Shown here in pieces: positions 9,061 to 22,054 of a stretch of DNA of 28,719 nucleotides. Within the stretch, counting starts at the first letter, position 1, and each line of letters starts with the position of its first letter. The position numbers and the translations under genes are program-made. The notes beneath the pieces were generated by a model. It was given only the letters and a program-made list of their open reading frames with translations. It made no database searches and was not told the DNA's origin. Source of the stretch: Spongospora subterranea (Eukaryota; Endomyxa; Phytomyxea; Plasmodiophorida; Plasmodiophoridae). The stretch lies in contig OUQQ01000327.1 in the NCBI GenBank assembly GCA_900404475.1, positions 1 to 28,719 on the forward strand, written 5' to 3'.

Positions 9061-10722
9061 TCAACACCACCGATTGGTTGACAACAGCGATGGGGAAACG
9101 AAAAAGAATCGGAACGTCGGGGGATAGGACGCAACGGCGCTGTGCGATTTATTGAGGATCTGGTCGACGGTCGATTTCGATTGATATTGTACATCAAGCG
9201 AGATTGCAGGAAGCGCGGGGATCGAGAGAACCCTGTTGGTGGCCGAGACGATGGCGACGAAGTTGGCGTCTTTGATATAGCTGGGCAGACCGTTCGGCAG
9301 TCGTTCAAACACGCTCCTACGGTTCACTTGATGCCTGACCGTTCTCCAGACATCCGCCAACGGTTGACATCTGGCATTGAGCGGCAGCGCGACATCGCCA
9401 CGAATAGAATACGCGGCGCTCCCTCTCTCAAATCGAGAAAAATCACCTTGAAAATACAGCGCTTGATGACTTTGTCGATCATAATCCGGCATCACGATGA
9501 TGGATTCCGCAAATCGTCGGATTCGACAACCGAACATTGATCGGAAACCAAACGCCACTTCTGTATCAGTATAGATGTACTCAACGAACGCACCGAGGCT
9601 TCTTGCATTCAGTTGTTGCTCGCCGGAGACGGCCTTGAAGATATCGGCAAGCACCATTCGAGTGACGGCGATATGCTCGCGGCGGATGCGATTGATATTG
9701 ATCCAGCAGGCTGATAGAGGATGCACCTAAATACGCAGCGGTCAACATGGGCGTCGCTGAGCTGAGTAGCGAATGACTACTGACCCAGGTGCAAGCTTCG
9801 TCGATGATACGCTTCGATAGCCGATTCGCGTTGATTTTCCATCGTTTCATGTGCCCGATCGTCATATTCAGGTCTTCCAGCATCTCAACTGGAATTGTAT
9901 TTACGACTGACCGCGCGCGAACTCGATCAAAAACCAGATTGTTGTTGGACGGGTCCTCCTGCCAAGATTGTGTGAAACGACTCTTACATGAAGCAATCAG
10001 GCGTCGTTTAGTGATTCCTAATAAAGGACGCAAAATCGATATTCCCGACGAACAAATCGTTTGCGGCTGGATTGAAACTAGTCCAGCGATACCGCTAGCT
10101 CGTGCCAACCTGAGGAGGAACGTCTCAATCTGATCATTGAGATTATGGGCCACAAGCAGGTGGTCAATCGAATTCATTGCGCACGCCTCTGCTAGGATAT
10201 CGTATCGAGCGCAGCGAGCTTGGAGCTGGAGCTTCGAATAACTCGGGATTCCGTCTTCCCAGGCAAGTTTTAGAGGAATATGAACTACAGGCACCGATGT
10301 AGTGAGCTCTAATGCACAAGAGCTGTTAGGCGAATCGTGATGATGGTAATTTTATATGGTGAGAACGTACGAATGTCCTCGCATTGAGCGGTGACCCATT
10401 GTACTTCCTGGGCCGCCTCAGGACGAATCGTGTGGTCCACCGTAAGCACAAATAAGGGCGACGATGGGCGATTCCGATGCCAGTCAACAGCAAGTCTTAA
10501 TAGCGCCATACTGTCAACCCCACCTGATACTGCAACTCCTACCCGATATATATACTCGTGAGCGACGTAAAAGACCGACGAATCACTTCGGACCTCACCG
10601 ATTTTAGCGTCGGCAGCGATGTGAAACTGGTCCATGAGTTTGGCAAATTCTCCATCAGTAACTGGTATGTTAGAAAAACGTCGGTGGAATCCCCTGTAGG
10701 ACGCTCTGGCAATATTGATCAT
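9061..10722 (-). CDS. tilS: tRNA(Ile)-lysidine synthase (TilS), three exons
   Basis: ATP-dependent enzyme that converts C34 of a CAU-anticodon tRNA-Ile to lysidine, switching it from AUG to AUA reading; in eukaryotes this serves organelles. Exons are 10722-10371, 10308-9785 and 9726-9061, with introns of 62 and 58 nt in phase, giving 513 aa. PP-loop ATPase motif SGGVDS is at residues 66-71, followed by LTVDHTIRPEA. Exon 2 contains the family block LQLQARCARYDIL, then LLVAHNLNDQIETFLLRLARASG and the LRPLLGITKR region. The last exon carries a GCRIRR-type C-terminal motif and a substrate-binding-like domain. The first 20 residues are rich in Arg, Ser and Phe and poor in acid, consistent with a mitochondrial or plastid presequence (inference). 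The final about 30 residues look unlike the family, so an additional 3' intron is possible. It is bacterial in type but intron-bearing. Confidence 0.93.
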
Positions 10723-11481
10723 GAAAGGTTGTGGAATATCAGTGAATATTGATTTCGTGACAATGATCCCCGTGCGCGGACCCCTACCTGTCGCTCTGTG
10801 TACAGTGTGTATTGTGTGAGAGGGAGTGTGGGGGTTACGGCAACGCCCCTCACTTGGATGGAATTGGCCCGTTTTACAGGGCGGGGACGAAGGTGAACGT
10901 GGGCAATCTGGAGACCATATTGTCACCGCAACCAGAAGATGTTTTAACCTGCGGGCTCAACTGTAGGTTAGCACAAATGGCCGCTACATTAATACATCGT
11001 TGTGAAACTGGGGTAACTGTTTTGTGGAAGAATTCTAGCTCAACTTGGATGCTTTATATTTCCCCACATAGATCAATGCCCTTTCGATTGTTTTTATGCC
11101 AATCCTGATCGTTGGAGTATCCTCTTGACTTTGGATTACAAAAAAAAGGGGCCACGATCGCGAACAAGCGTTCACCTGTTGGGAAGCGCAACCCTGCTAC
11201 AGTCATCAGTAGTGACACTGACACGGGTCACGCTGGGCCAATGTCCTATTGGTGGTCAGTCTGATCATGAAGCATCGGACCTTACCGACAGTACGGCAGT
11301 CGTGGCACTGACGTATCCCTGGTGTATCATCCAGAGTGGTGTATCGTATAAACGTGACTGCATGCGGTGCACGGCACATACAGTAAACACGGCGTTGCAA
11401 TTTCAAGTAATATTTCATCGGTATTTCTTAAGTCCAACCCCCTGATTACTTCAGACTTAACGTACCATTGTATTGTATTCA
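10723..11481. other. Divergent spacer between TilS (-) and the PDZ gene (+)
   Basis: About 760 bp without recognisable coding sequence. It should contain both promoters. Short runs of GT alternation (10795-10820, tgtgtacagtgtgtattgtgtg) and an A-run (11139-11147) are visible. I see no tRNA, transposon or conserved motif. Confidence 0.4.
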
Positions 11482-12213
11482 ATGCGCGGTCGATTCGAAT
11501 TCGCCCAAAGTTCAAGCGACTTCCCCCCTTCAGAAGAGTGCGATTGGGACGACAACTCGTTTGCCGTACCTCTGCCGCGCAATCAGGCTGTGAAACGATC
11601 AAAGGCGCTTCGGCACACATTGCCTCCATCAATAGGTACAAGGACACTAGGCCGGCCAAGCGGCAAAGTTCACGAAAACAAGGACGATGTACAGTGGGTC
11701 GTGTCTCTCTCTGCTCATCCTGGTCGTGTTAATGTGGCGGACGCGTTTCTAATTGTTATTGAGGTTGTGGAAGAATCGTCGAGTTGGAACCAAGGGCTTC
11801 GTAACAGAGATGTTTTTGTCAAATTCGGAGATCTGGATAACGATGGATTCATAGCTTCAGGTTCATCCCTTGAATCTTTGCTACCGATCGTTTCAAAAAG
11901 TGCAGATTCCCCTCTCGAATGTTTAATTATCCGAGGGCAGCGTTTGTTTAGTATCACTTTAAGAGGAATGCGTTGGGATCACGGCGTCTCTCTTGGTGCA
12001 GTCATTAATACATTCCCGGAACCGGTACCCAGATCGACTATAGAAAATTCCTGGGATAAGACAAACCAAAGCCCCACTTCTGTCCATCAACCGTATATGT
12101 TGAGTCAAGAATGCGGAAATGAGAATTTTCGAATAGCGCAAAGTCGCGACCACCCCATAGCTCCAGAAACGGCCTCTTGTTGCACATTGTACAAGGCTTT
12201 TCAAGCTGCCTGA
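11482..12213 (+). CDS. PDZ-domain protein resembling PSMD9/Nas2
   Basis: Single-exon ORF of 243 aa from the ATG at 11482. Residues about 88-175 match the PDZ domain of PSMD9 (yeast Nas2), the 19S proteasome base-assembly chaperone. It has FLIVIEVVEES, GLRNRDVFVKFGDLDNDGF, then a hydrophobic LESLLPIV, a PLECLIIRGQRLFSITL strand pair and MRWDHGVSLGAVI, in the position of the W-x-G-x-G-L-L-G ending. The N-terminal 80 residues lack the Nas2 helical N-domain and are polar (DFPPSEECDWDDNS). The C-terminal 65 residues are low-complexity polar. So either this is a divergent Nas2 whose N-domain exon lies upstream, or a different protein that uses this PDZ subtype. A proteasome role is therefore only suggested. 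Confidence 0.7.
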   Translation: MRGRFEFAQSSSDFPPSEECDWDDNSFAVPLPRNQAVKRSKALRHTLPPSIGTRTLGRPSGKVHENKDDVQWVVSLSAHPGRVNVADAFLIVIEVVEESSSWNQGLRNRDVFVKFGDLDNDGFIASGSSLESLLPIVSKSADSPLECLIIRGQRLFSITLRGMRWDHGVSLGAVINTFPEPVPRSTIENSWDKTNQSPTSVHQPYMLSQECGNENFRIAQSRDHPIAPETASCCTLYKAFQAA

Positions 12214-12466
12214 CGACATATACCTGTTCAAGCCACCTGCTCATATCGTCTTATCGCCTGGAGCTTTCAACTCTAGCCGAGGATTTGATTTTGTAATATA
12301 GTATAATATTTTTGGCAAGTTCCTTGCAGGGCAGCTTAAATCGGCTGCATCTTCTTGCGCATGTTATTTCTACATAACGAGTGACACGACCGCGAAGAAT
12401 GGTAAAACGAGAAATCGATTAAACAAGGTAAACATATGGTTTAATAATGATGAAAAAACAGAAACG
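12214..12466. other. Convergent 3' spacer
   Basis: 253 bp between the PDZ gene stop (+) and the HSF gene stop (-). It is AT-rich (tttgtaatatagtataatattt near 12289-12310), as expected for two 3' ends. No gene or repeat was found. Confidence 0.4.
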
Positions 12467-13582
12467 CTACCTTTGATTTGTATCTGCACCGAACTCTGTT
12501 TTCACGTGAGAACTTGGCACATTGAGCTGGCGACCAGTCTCGGTTGTTGAGAAATCATACGCATAGTTTTCCGGAGCAACGGATCCATTTTGTGAAAGGG
12601 GATATGAGGGATTGACGCTTTGAGGAGAAGGCCACGATGGATGATTTGAAGTAAAAGCAGATCCCGCTGTAGCGGACTCGGCCCGGGCAAACGATCCAGG
12701 CGACTGACATTGAAACTGGAAATTCCCCCGATAGTCCATGTTGTTGTAAGAAACTGACTGTGCATGCGTCTGACCAACAGCGGAATGGCTTCTATTCCTC
12801 TGAGCACCAGGAAAAAACATATGAGGTTGGTTGGGACTAAAGCAAACAGCTTTCGCGACAGGCTTGACAACAGAAGAAAGACCGCTAGTAATTGTGTCAC
12901 GAGGCGATGCGCTCACGTGCATATTAAACATGGGCGGCTGGCCCGAAGAAGACAGGCTCGGCGAACTTTGACCTTGAACCCCATCGCTGCCAATAAATCC
13001 TAAATGAGGATGTATAACAGGACGGACTGTACAGCTATTATCTTGACCTGACACCAATGACATCATACGGCGGTGTTCCAGTAGCAAATGCTCATTCTGC
13101 TGGCGAAGAAATAACACCTGCTGCTGCAATTCGTCAATTTGGCTCCTTTGCTTAGTTATTGTGTCCGTTGATTTTCGAGAAATGAGGTGAAGTAGGTCTG
13201 TCCTGCCAAAGATGAAATTGGGATGCCTAAACTCGGACCCGCCATTCATGAGCGACGTTTTTGAAAATCCATAGAAGTGAAGCTGCCGAACAAAGCTGGC
13301 GAAGTTACCGTGCTTGAAGAACTTGGGTAAAACGTCAATTGCCAACATGTTCGCGTCCTTCACTAAGAATCCTAAACCACAAGGAAGCCAGCAAATAACA
13401 TCGTGCGTGTCGATCATCGCATAGGTCTTCTGGATAAAGGGGGTTTGTTTGCAATCGGACATCTCCATTAGGTTCGAGTCAGCGTCAACCTCGACATAGA
13501 GAGGGGCTACTGGTGCTGACAAACCCCTCCTCCTCGTTTGGATGAGAGTCTCGCATGGGGCATGGTTGGAAGGTCGACTCAT
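12467..13582 (-). CDS. HSF: Heat-shock-factor-type transcription factor
   Basis: Nuclear DNA-binding regulator. With the ATG at 13582 the protein is 371 aa. The HSF winged-helix domain spans about residues 47-137: TPFIQKTYAMID, VICWLPCGLGFLV, LPKFFKHGNFASFVRQLHFYG (recognition helix), then SEFRHPNFIFGRTDLLHLISRK. A leucine-heptad coiled coil (about 142-175, with DELQQQVLFLRQQNEHLLLE) follows and should mediate oligomerisation. The C-terminal 190 residues are rich in S, P, Q and N, a typical activation region. A perfect donor-like gtaagt overlaps the start. An alternative model begins at the ATG at 13652, uses exon 13652-13589, removes a 73-nt intron (13588-13516) and enters the same frame at 13515, giving 370 aa. 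Both keep the DNA-binding domain. Confidence 0.9.
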   Translation of the reverse strand: MSRPSNHAPCETLIQTRRRGLSAPVAPLYVEVDADSNLMEMSDCKQTPFIQKTYAMIDTHDVICWLPCGLGFLVKDANMLAIDVLPKFFKHGNFASFVRQLHFYGFSKTSLMNGGSEFRHPNFIFGRTDLLHLISRKSTDTITKQRSQIDELQQQVLFLRQQNEHLLLEHRRMMSLVSGQDNSCTVRPVIHPHLGFIGSDGVQGQSSPSLSSSGQPPMFNMHVSASPRDTITSGLSSVVKPVAKAVCFSPNQPHMFFPGAQRNRSHSAVGQTHAQSVSYNNMDYRGNFQFQCQSPGSFARAESATAGSAFTSNHPSWPSPQSVNPSYPLSQNGSVAPENYAYDFSTTETGRQLNVPSSHVKTEFGADTNQR

Positions 13583-13652
13583 ACTTACTTCGACAAGGTC
13601 GGAGGTGATCAACCACAATGGTCGTCAAAGCACGCCGTTTCCGAACTGTCAT

Positions 13653-16490
<2,838 letters not shown>

Positions 16491-17192
16491 GGTATATATT
16501 ATAATAAATCGTTGAATTATCGTATCTGCCACACCACATAACTGATGGCGAACAAAATTGTTCGCAAAGTGTTTGAATTCCCGATAAATATTGCCTTTGT
16601 TTGTACTGCGTTCGTCAGTTAGAACAAAACTCTGTTTTCGGTCTCGTTGTAATCGGGGAGAAAGAAGCTCGATACGATCGAATCTCTTCCCATTGTCTTT
16701 CGAATGACTCCCAACATCAATGAAATGGCGCTGGTACCTCGACGGAGGTTCGAGATCACGAACTGTCTTTGTCATCTGAATATGGACATGGCACTCCTAT
16801 CATCTATTGTCGAGGTGGCCCCCAGCCGACGCTTTTGATGGCATCATGACCGGCCCCAGTTCTGTCCGAAAATCTCAACAGGTTCGATCCGACCGATTGA
16901 CGGGGATCCGTGAAACTTTTGATTAGATCATGAATGCAATCTCTAAATCCATTGCATTCGCGTACGGTTGAGGTCCGAGAATGACCTTGGTAGCAGATCG
17001 CGCCTTGGTTGACGACCTGATCGACGACAACTGTGAGCTCGAATGGGTTCGCGTCCCCGTCACCTTGCAGAATGCTCAACTGACCGGGAGTCAGGTTCAT
17101 GTAAACCCAATCCGAGAGGTCGATGTCTGTGGAAAGGCTGGCTCTAAGTGATCGGTAGCAAGAATTGTTTATGGTTGTTTTGATTTTAGTTC
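16491..17192. other. Spacer between LigA and the MULE-like element
   Basis: About 700 bp with no supported gene. A 98-codon minus-strand frame (17100-16804) begins with LTPGQLSILQGDGDANPFEL, faintly like the N-terminal domain of RPA1 (LTP-G-I ... P-x-LQV), but the similarity fades after 35 residues. It may be a gene relic or chance. Confidence 0.35.
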
Positions 17193-17395
17193 GTACGAAC
17201 TCACAGCAGGCACTCGCACTGAATTACGAACTCAAGAAATAGACGGTTCGAACTCCAAGAAATATAACTTTGTTAATAAGCGAAAACGAACAGATCTTCG
17301 ACAAGCGGTGATGGATTAAGGAAAACTGAGCAGCCCCTAGACTGCAGCATCATAGCAATAGTGATTTATTTTGACATTGCAAGGCACCGATTCTA

Positions 17396-17817
17396 TCATC
17401 TGCTGGGGGGACATCCACTGCCGTCAGTTTGGCATAGCATGATATGATCTCGTCTGGTAGAATATCCATGCATTGCATCGGTCATAATTATTCGATGAAC
17501 AGTTCTGATGTTGCCCCGCCCAATTTTCTCGGCACAAGTCGCACACATCGGCAGTCTTCCTCTCGTGCCAACGACCTGCACGGAAATTCCCATGGGAAAC
17601 TTTGTTTGCTTGGCAGCAGCAACTTTGCCTTCATTGTCGGGAGTGACGGACGGCGCTGCCGATTCGACGGTATGGACTGACTTCCAGTTGATTGATCATC
17701 GTCCGACGCTGATGAACATGTGCTCGCTGAAAACGAGCTGACAACTAAACGCCTCAACCGGTTTGTTGGCCATTGTACAGCCCTCCGACCCGTAACGAGG
17801 CCCTTATGCCCCTTCAC
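17396..17817 (-). pseudogene. Minus-strand coding relic with CxxC, unidentified
   Basis: Minus-strand frames over this interval contain a CATCAEK (CxxC) motif, and a stop interrupts the reading after about 25 codons from a candidate ATG near 17775. It sits within the MULE-like element, downstream of the transposase relic. It may be a second element-encoded ORF or a C-terminal zinc-binding tail. I do not recognise the family. Confidence 0.25.
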
Positions 17818-18523
17818 AAATAATCATTCTTATACACTTAAAAACTCTCTTGTAAAACTTTGTTGACACACTTTTCACCTATACAGCTGGCACTACATCC
17901 TGAAAGTCAATAAATCCATGCGATCATTTCACAGGGAGAGTTGCTTTCGAAGAAAGCTTCCCGAGCCTCTTGCGTAAACCGCTGGCAGTATGCTGGTTGA
18001 TGCACTAGGTTGAAGACTTTACCACCGTAATCAGGCTGCCGGGGACCCGACGATACTGCATGAGGAACCGGGCAGAAATCCGATCCACATGTAGATTCGA
18101 AGGACGTCTTAAATCTGAATAAAGCAGGACATCCATCACAGACAGTGCTTTCGACGGAGCCATTCAGGTCGTGTTCGCCAGTTTCTGGTTTTCCAACGAC
18201 GGTAGTGCACCAGATGAATCGAGCCCGGTCATACTCCTTCGCCTCTGATCACACCATAACTTTCCGAAGGTGATCGAGGTGACAGCCCGCCTTATGTAAA
18301 GTACTGGAATAGCCATCAGGCCAGACCCATCGCTCATGCGTTGATGGCCTTCACTCCTTGATAAGTGAAGCTCAAGGGAATCCCGAATGTTTTGGCATCC
18401 ATGTCGGAAGCGATGCCTGGCTGCAAGTTCCGTGTCCAATCGGGGCGGCCGACACGCTTCGTGCACATGACCAGCTGATCAGTTGTATCAGGGAGGGCGA
18501 CCATCAATGGCGAATTGTGTCTC

Positions 18524-19120
18524 TTACCAAGGTGACATCCCCTGCAAGGCCATAAAATAATCTAATTGAAACTGTTTCACGTATCTGTAGGAGTGATCCA
18601 GACTCTCAGCGATAGACAGCCTAGCTTTCGGAGTACTGGACTGAAAGTCGCCACCGATGACATTCCTGCGCATTGGTGTCGTCACTGATAAATGGATTGT
18701 TGCCAGGCTTTTGCCATTGAGGGGAAATAAACTCTCCACGAGCGATGTGCCCGTGGAACCATCTTTTCAGCCGAGGGAATTCAGATACCAGAGACTCGAG
18801 GCGGAGTCTGGATTCGTCGGGATCATCGACTGAAAAAAGCGGCCACGCTGATTGATAGAATGAGTGCTCCTTTTCGGGTTCGACGAGGACGCCGTTCCGT
18901 CTTACTCGCGTTTGAGTTCTCTTGAAATGTACAGAGCAGCACCGGTAGAACAGCTCCAATTTGATGTCTTGCTCAGGAGGGACGTTGCACTGCTTTCGGA
19001 GAGCGCGCTCGAACCCTGCAGGCTCAGCGTCCGAAAGGTCACAAGTATTGCCAGGAACGGCGTCGTTCCACTGTTCTAAATCGGTCGGCATCTGAGTACA
19101 ACGAAATAACGCGACGAAAT
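18524..19120 (-). pseudogene. Decayed transposase-like ORF (MULE-type features)
   Basis: The longest frame (19091-18621) carries CSVHFKRTQTRVRRNG, a FPRLKRWFHGHI aromatic segment and DDTNAQECHR, resembling the T-x-N-x-x-E-x-x-HR motif of MULE-type transposases. At about 18670 the frame shifts, and the continuation (IAESLDHSYRYVKQF) lies in a second minus frame. Frameshifts and stops upstream and downstream show it is not functional as read. The assignment rests on motif resemblance, so another TE class is possible. It lies inside the inverted-repeat-bounded element and is transcribed toward its left end. Confidence 0.45.
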
Positions 19121-20334
19121 TGTGCTGCGTAATCGTCCGCCGTCTTTGGCCAAGGGAACGGTCCGGCCAATGACAGGACAGAAACCGGTCGTCATTGTGA
19201 GATTGGCAGTAGGAGAGTCTCTGCCGACCAGGAATCTTTCAATCGAATCGGTTTGCAGTGAACAGTTTTTCTCCAGTAAACGTTGTCGCTGAGAAGGAGT
19301 AATGGCGGCGATATGGCCGTCCTCCGCTGGCCATACTGGTGCTGACGATGAAACTGACCCCAAGGTGGCGTTCGAAAGCCGCGAGCCATGCCTGTCGACG
19401 AAATGGGCTTTCTGGCCGTCAAAATCATTTGTCGCTGATGGGACAAGCGGCTGAAGTTGTTGTACGCTGGATGAATGGAAGTCATCGAAGGACGAATGGT
19501 GCTGCCGATCTACAGGCTTTTGGGACGAACCTCGGCGGCGGTGAGGACAATTTGCGATTAACTGTAACCGGGCGGTGACATTGGCGCGGATTGGGTGCGG
19601 TCTTCGGTGCGAATGAACACCGAAATGATGCAGTTCAACAGTGTCATCCCTGTGAAATCATTTCAATGCCGCTTTGCAGTCAACATGTCTGACCAGTTCA
19701 CTGCTCGAACATCGCGAGCTGTGCGTCCAACTGCGATTTGGAGGCGATAATGAACTTCACCTTGTGGATATTCAGGAGTGGACTCAGATAGCGCGGTTAT
19801 CGATGGTCGAGACGATTAAGGAAGCGGCCATATAGGAAGATCAAACACTTCACCTGACGTCAGCGTAATTGATTCAGTTCGCGCAGACCTGACGTGTTGG
19901 GGTTGACAAGTTGTCCAACGTGAGTGATGCCTACTTCGGTGGGACCGGCTCCGATGATGGATTCGGTACAGCAAGCGGCGGTGACGATTGGTAGCCGCCC
20001 CTCAGCAGCTCATACAATTGCTCGGAGCTAGTAACTTGCCCGTTTTCGAAGGTGTTTCCAAGCAACATTTTTGTCATGTTGACGAGAAACAGGCTGAAAA
20101 TCTGCCATTGTAAGTATGAAGAGACAGCGGCAGGTAAGCAAACTGTTAGTTTTGCATTTAGGTCGCTAGATAGATCATTCGATAGTCAAATCACGAATCA
20201 TGAAGACAGGTCGAAGTCCAGAAATGGCAGCATGAGTCACCAGAAAACACACGATTTGTGTGAGTTCGTACAGTGTACACTGTTCGTACCGTCTATTTCC
20301 TGAGTTCTCAAAATGAGAAACTGGGAGTGAGTTT

Positions 20335-20352
20335 GGTGTACAGTTGTACACC
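20335..20352. repeat. Short palindrome at the right end of the MULE-like element
   Basis: The sequence ggtgtacagttgtacacc forms 8-bp perfect arms around a 2-nt centre. A second palindrome (acagtgtacactgt, about 20270-20283) lies just inside the element. Palindromes at transposon ends often bind transposase or mark preferred targets; here that is inference. Confidence 0.6.
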
Positions 20353-20497
20353 GTTACCCGTAATTAGTGCGGACCGCACTACTGTACCGCCTAAACTGAT
20401 CGGCACACGCTGATGATAACCGGATACAGTGGGATGATTGATATCAATCTACCACCACCACCCTCCATCGATAATGTATTTCTCAATCCCCCCATTA

Positions 20498-21332
20498 TCA
20501 GGGTCGGTGGCTTACATCGACTGCCATTCCGCAACGAATCATTGCCTTGCGCGCATAGGTCAGCCTAGGCTGTCCATTCACCGCTCGGACTGCCTTAGCG
20601 GCGAGCTCCAACAAGAAGCGCTTGCCTCGGTTCATTAGCTTCCCGGACCATGACCCGTTCGCGCGAACGCTCTCCGACCATTCGCCTGCCTGAATCATGC
20701 ACGGCTTGTTCTCCTCTCATAACCGCGTCCACTCATCTTTGATTTTAGAAATCACAAACGATTCCGCTGGCTGGACCAAATTTGTAGCGCAGGGAGGAAA
20801 GTATTGCAGCTCTGTGTTTGTTTTTGCAAGAACTTCTCGTAGCTCTGAGCTGTTGCGTCCATGACTGTCTGGCGGCCAGCGCGCTGTCGCCCTGGAACGC
20901 TCGTGGCTCATTGAACCAAAGCGGAATTACCTGAATTATGTGGTCAAATATAAATACTTGGCGGTGATATGCGAGCAACCAATTTTTTTATCATTCCAGC
21001 CTTTTGGTCCCGAGCTGTATGAAGCGCCGGGGACATAGTCTGGAAGACCTTGAATCGGATACGATCGGTTTAGGGTTCTAAAAGATCATCATCGGCGCAC
21101 CAATTCGCGCACGAGGACCGCCAGTGATGTAGACCATCATGTTCATCCCGACACCACCCGAGACAACATCACCGTACTTGACTTTAAAGCCAAGCGTGCC
21201 GCCGTTATCGCAATTAATAACGAAATCAGTTTCGTCCACGTTGCAAACCAGGTCTTCGTCGTCTGCCCCGGCGCAACTCGCCCATATGGTACGTACGCGA
21301 CGTCTTTTCAATATTTTCTTGGTTTGGAGCAC
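20498..21332 (-). pseudogene. DDE-superfamily (pogo/jerky-like) transposase, frame-disrupted
   Basis: Read on the minus strand from 21332, the first frame has NVDETDFVINCDNGGTLGFK and GDVVSGGVGMNMMVYITGG, the region around the first catalytic Asp of a DDE_1-type endonuclease. After a stop near 21078 the similarity continues in another frame with YPIQGLPDYVP and GPKGWNDKK. It then continues after further breaks with SSELREVL, PCATNLVQPAESFVISKIKDEW and finally GKLMNRGKRFLLELAAKAVR and ARKAMIRCGMAVD (to 20498). The usual DNCSGHN block around the second Asp reads PDSHGRN, so the active site is also damaged. At least three breaks make it non-functional. The N-terminal DNA-binding part is missing; Gag-like sequence begins within about 70 bp upstream. 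Confidence 0.7.
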
Positions 21333-21399
21333 TGACCATCACCTTAACCGGTACAAGAATGTCCACAATATTTTTCAACACCCCAATATGCGAATTTAA

Positions 21400-21999
21400 C
21401 TACTCTCCGGACGCGGCCTTGGCCTGCTGCTTTGGCGCGGCTTCCGGCTTGTCACGACAGTCGAGGATTTCCACATACGTAGCATTTGCCCTTGGGTCTT
21501 CGCTTACCCTTGTGCTGGCCTAATGTGATTCTGGACTACTTCGCTGGTTCTCGGCGTCGATCAATATGTTCATGACGGTCCTCGTTGGCATTTCTACCGG
21601 GCTCTGCATCATGACCTCGACGGTGGCAGCGTACCGACTATCGTGCTGGACGGACAGACATTCCGTTGTCATGAAGTCCATATCCCCCGATCCTGGAACC
21701 CGTCGCAGCATCCAGCCGACGTGCTGCTTCCATCAGCACCTCCAGGTGCTTGGCCATGGACTCATCGCAAGAACACCCAATGTCCTTGTTTTTGATCGTG
21801 TCAATCTTGTCGTTTTCTTCCTCCTGAAGTTAGACTCACTAACATGGCCTTTGTCATGTCCAGATTGAAATCTTTCGGAATATCCTTTGTTTTTTCGCCA
21901 AAGAAGATGTTGCTCCAGTTGTCCTTCAATACTGCTGCCTGCAGTTATCAACTCTTTTATCAAGGACTGAGCTAACTCTGTCGTAGATGAGGCATCCAA
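21400..21999 (-). pseudogene. Retrotransposon Gag relic with broken zinc knuckle
   Basis: Near 21480-21510 on the minus strand the frame reads KGKRRPKGKCYVCGN, the start of a CCHC zinc knuckle. The next frame, one base off, supplies DCRDKPEAAPKQQAKAASGE and a stop at 21400-21402, as expected for a Gag C-terminus. Upstream frames (21999-21733 and 21711-21520) are polar and helical, Gag-like in composition, and interrupted. The orientation is opposite to the nearby reverse transcriptase, so the two do not belong to one intact element. Confidence 0.5.
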
Positions 22000-22054
22000 A
22001 GGGGCGTCGCCTCTGGCTGAACGAACGGNATGTTTTCCGAAAATCTCGCTCGAT

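Larger units (their letters stand above)
17193..20341 (-). mobile_element. MULE-like DNA transposon relic bounded by diverged inverted repeats
   Basis: A 25-nt motif at 17229-17253 recurs as its reverse complement at 20282-20306 with two mismatches (shared core gaaatagacggt). Outward of it, both ends alignably continue for about 40 nt to a gtac (17193-17196 and 20338-20341), consistent with terminal inverted repeats of about 60 nt. The interior is dominated by a decayed minus-strand transposase-like frame. No target-site duplication is obvious. Element boundaries are inferred from these repeats only. Confidence 0.5.

Noticed and set aside
9142..9540. 132-codon plus-strand frame
   Set aside because: Lies wholly opposite the last TilS exon and has no recognisable motif.
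11125..11445. 106-codon plus-strand frame upstream of the PDZ gene
   Set aside because: Begins at a non-ATG codon, shows no domain features and is not needed for any splice model.
16804..17100. Possible RPA1 N-terminal fragment on the minus strand
   Set aside because: Only the first 20-35 residues resemble RPA1; too short and weak to annotate as that gene.
19681..20260. Additional coding sequence near the right end of the MULE-like element
   Set aside because: Only short frames with no motif on either strand.
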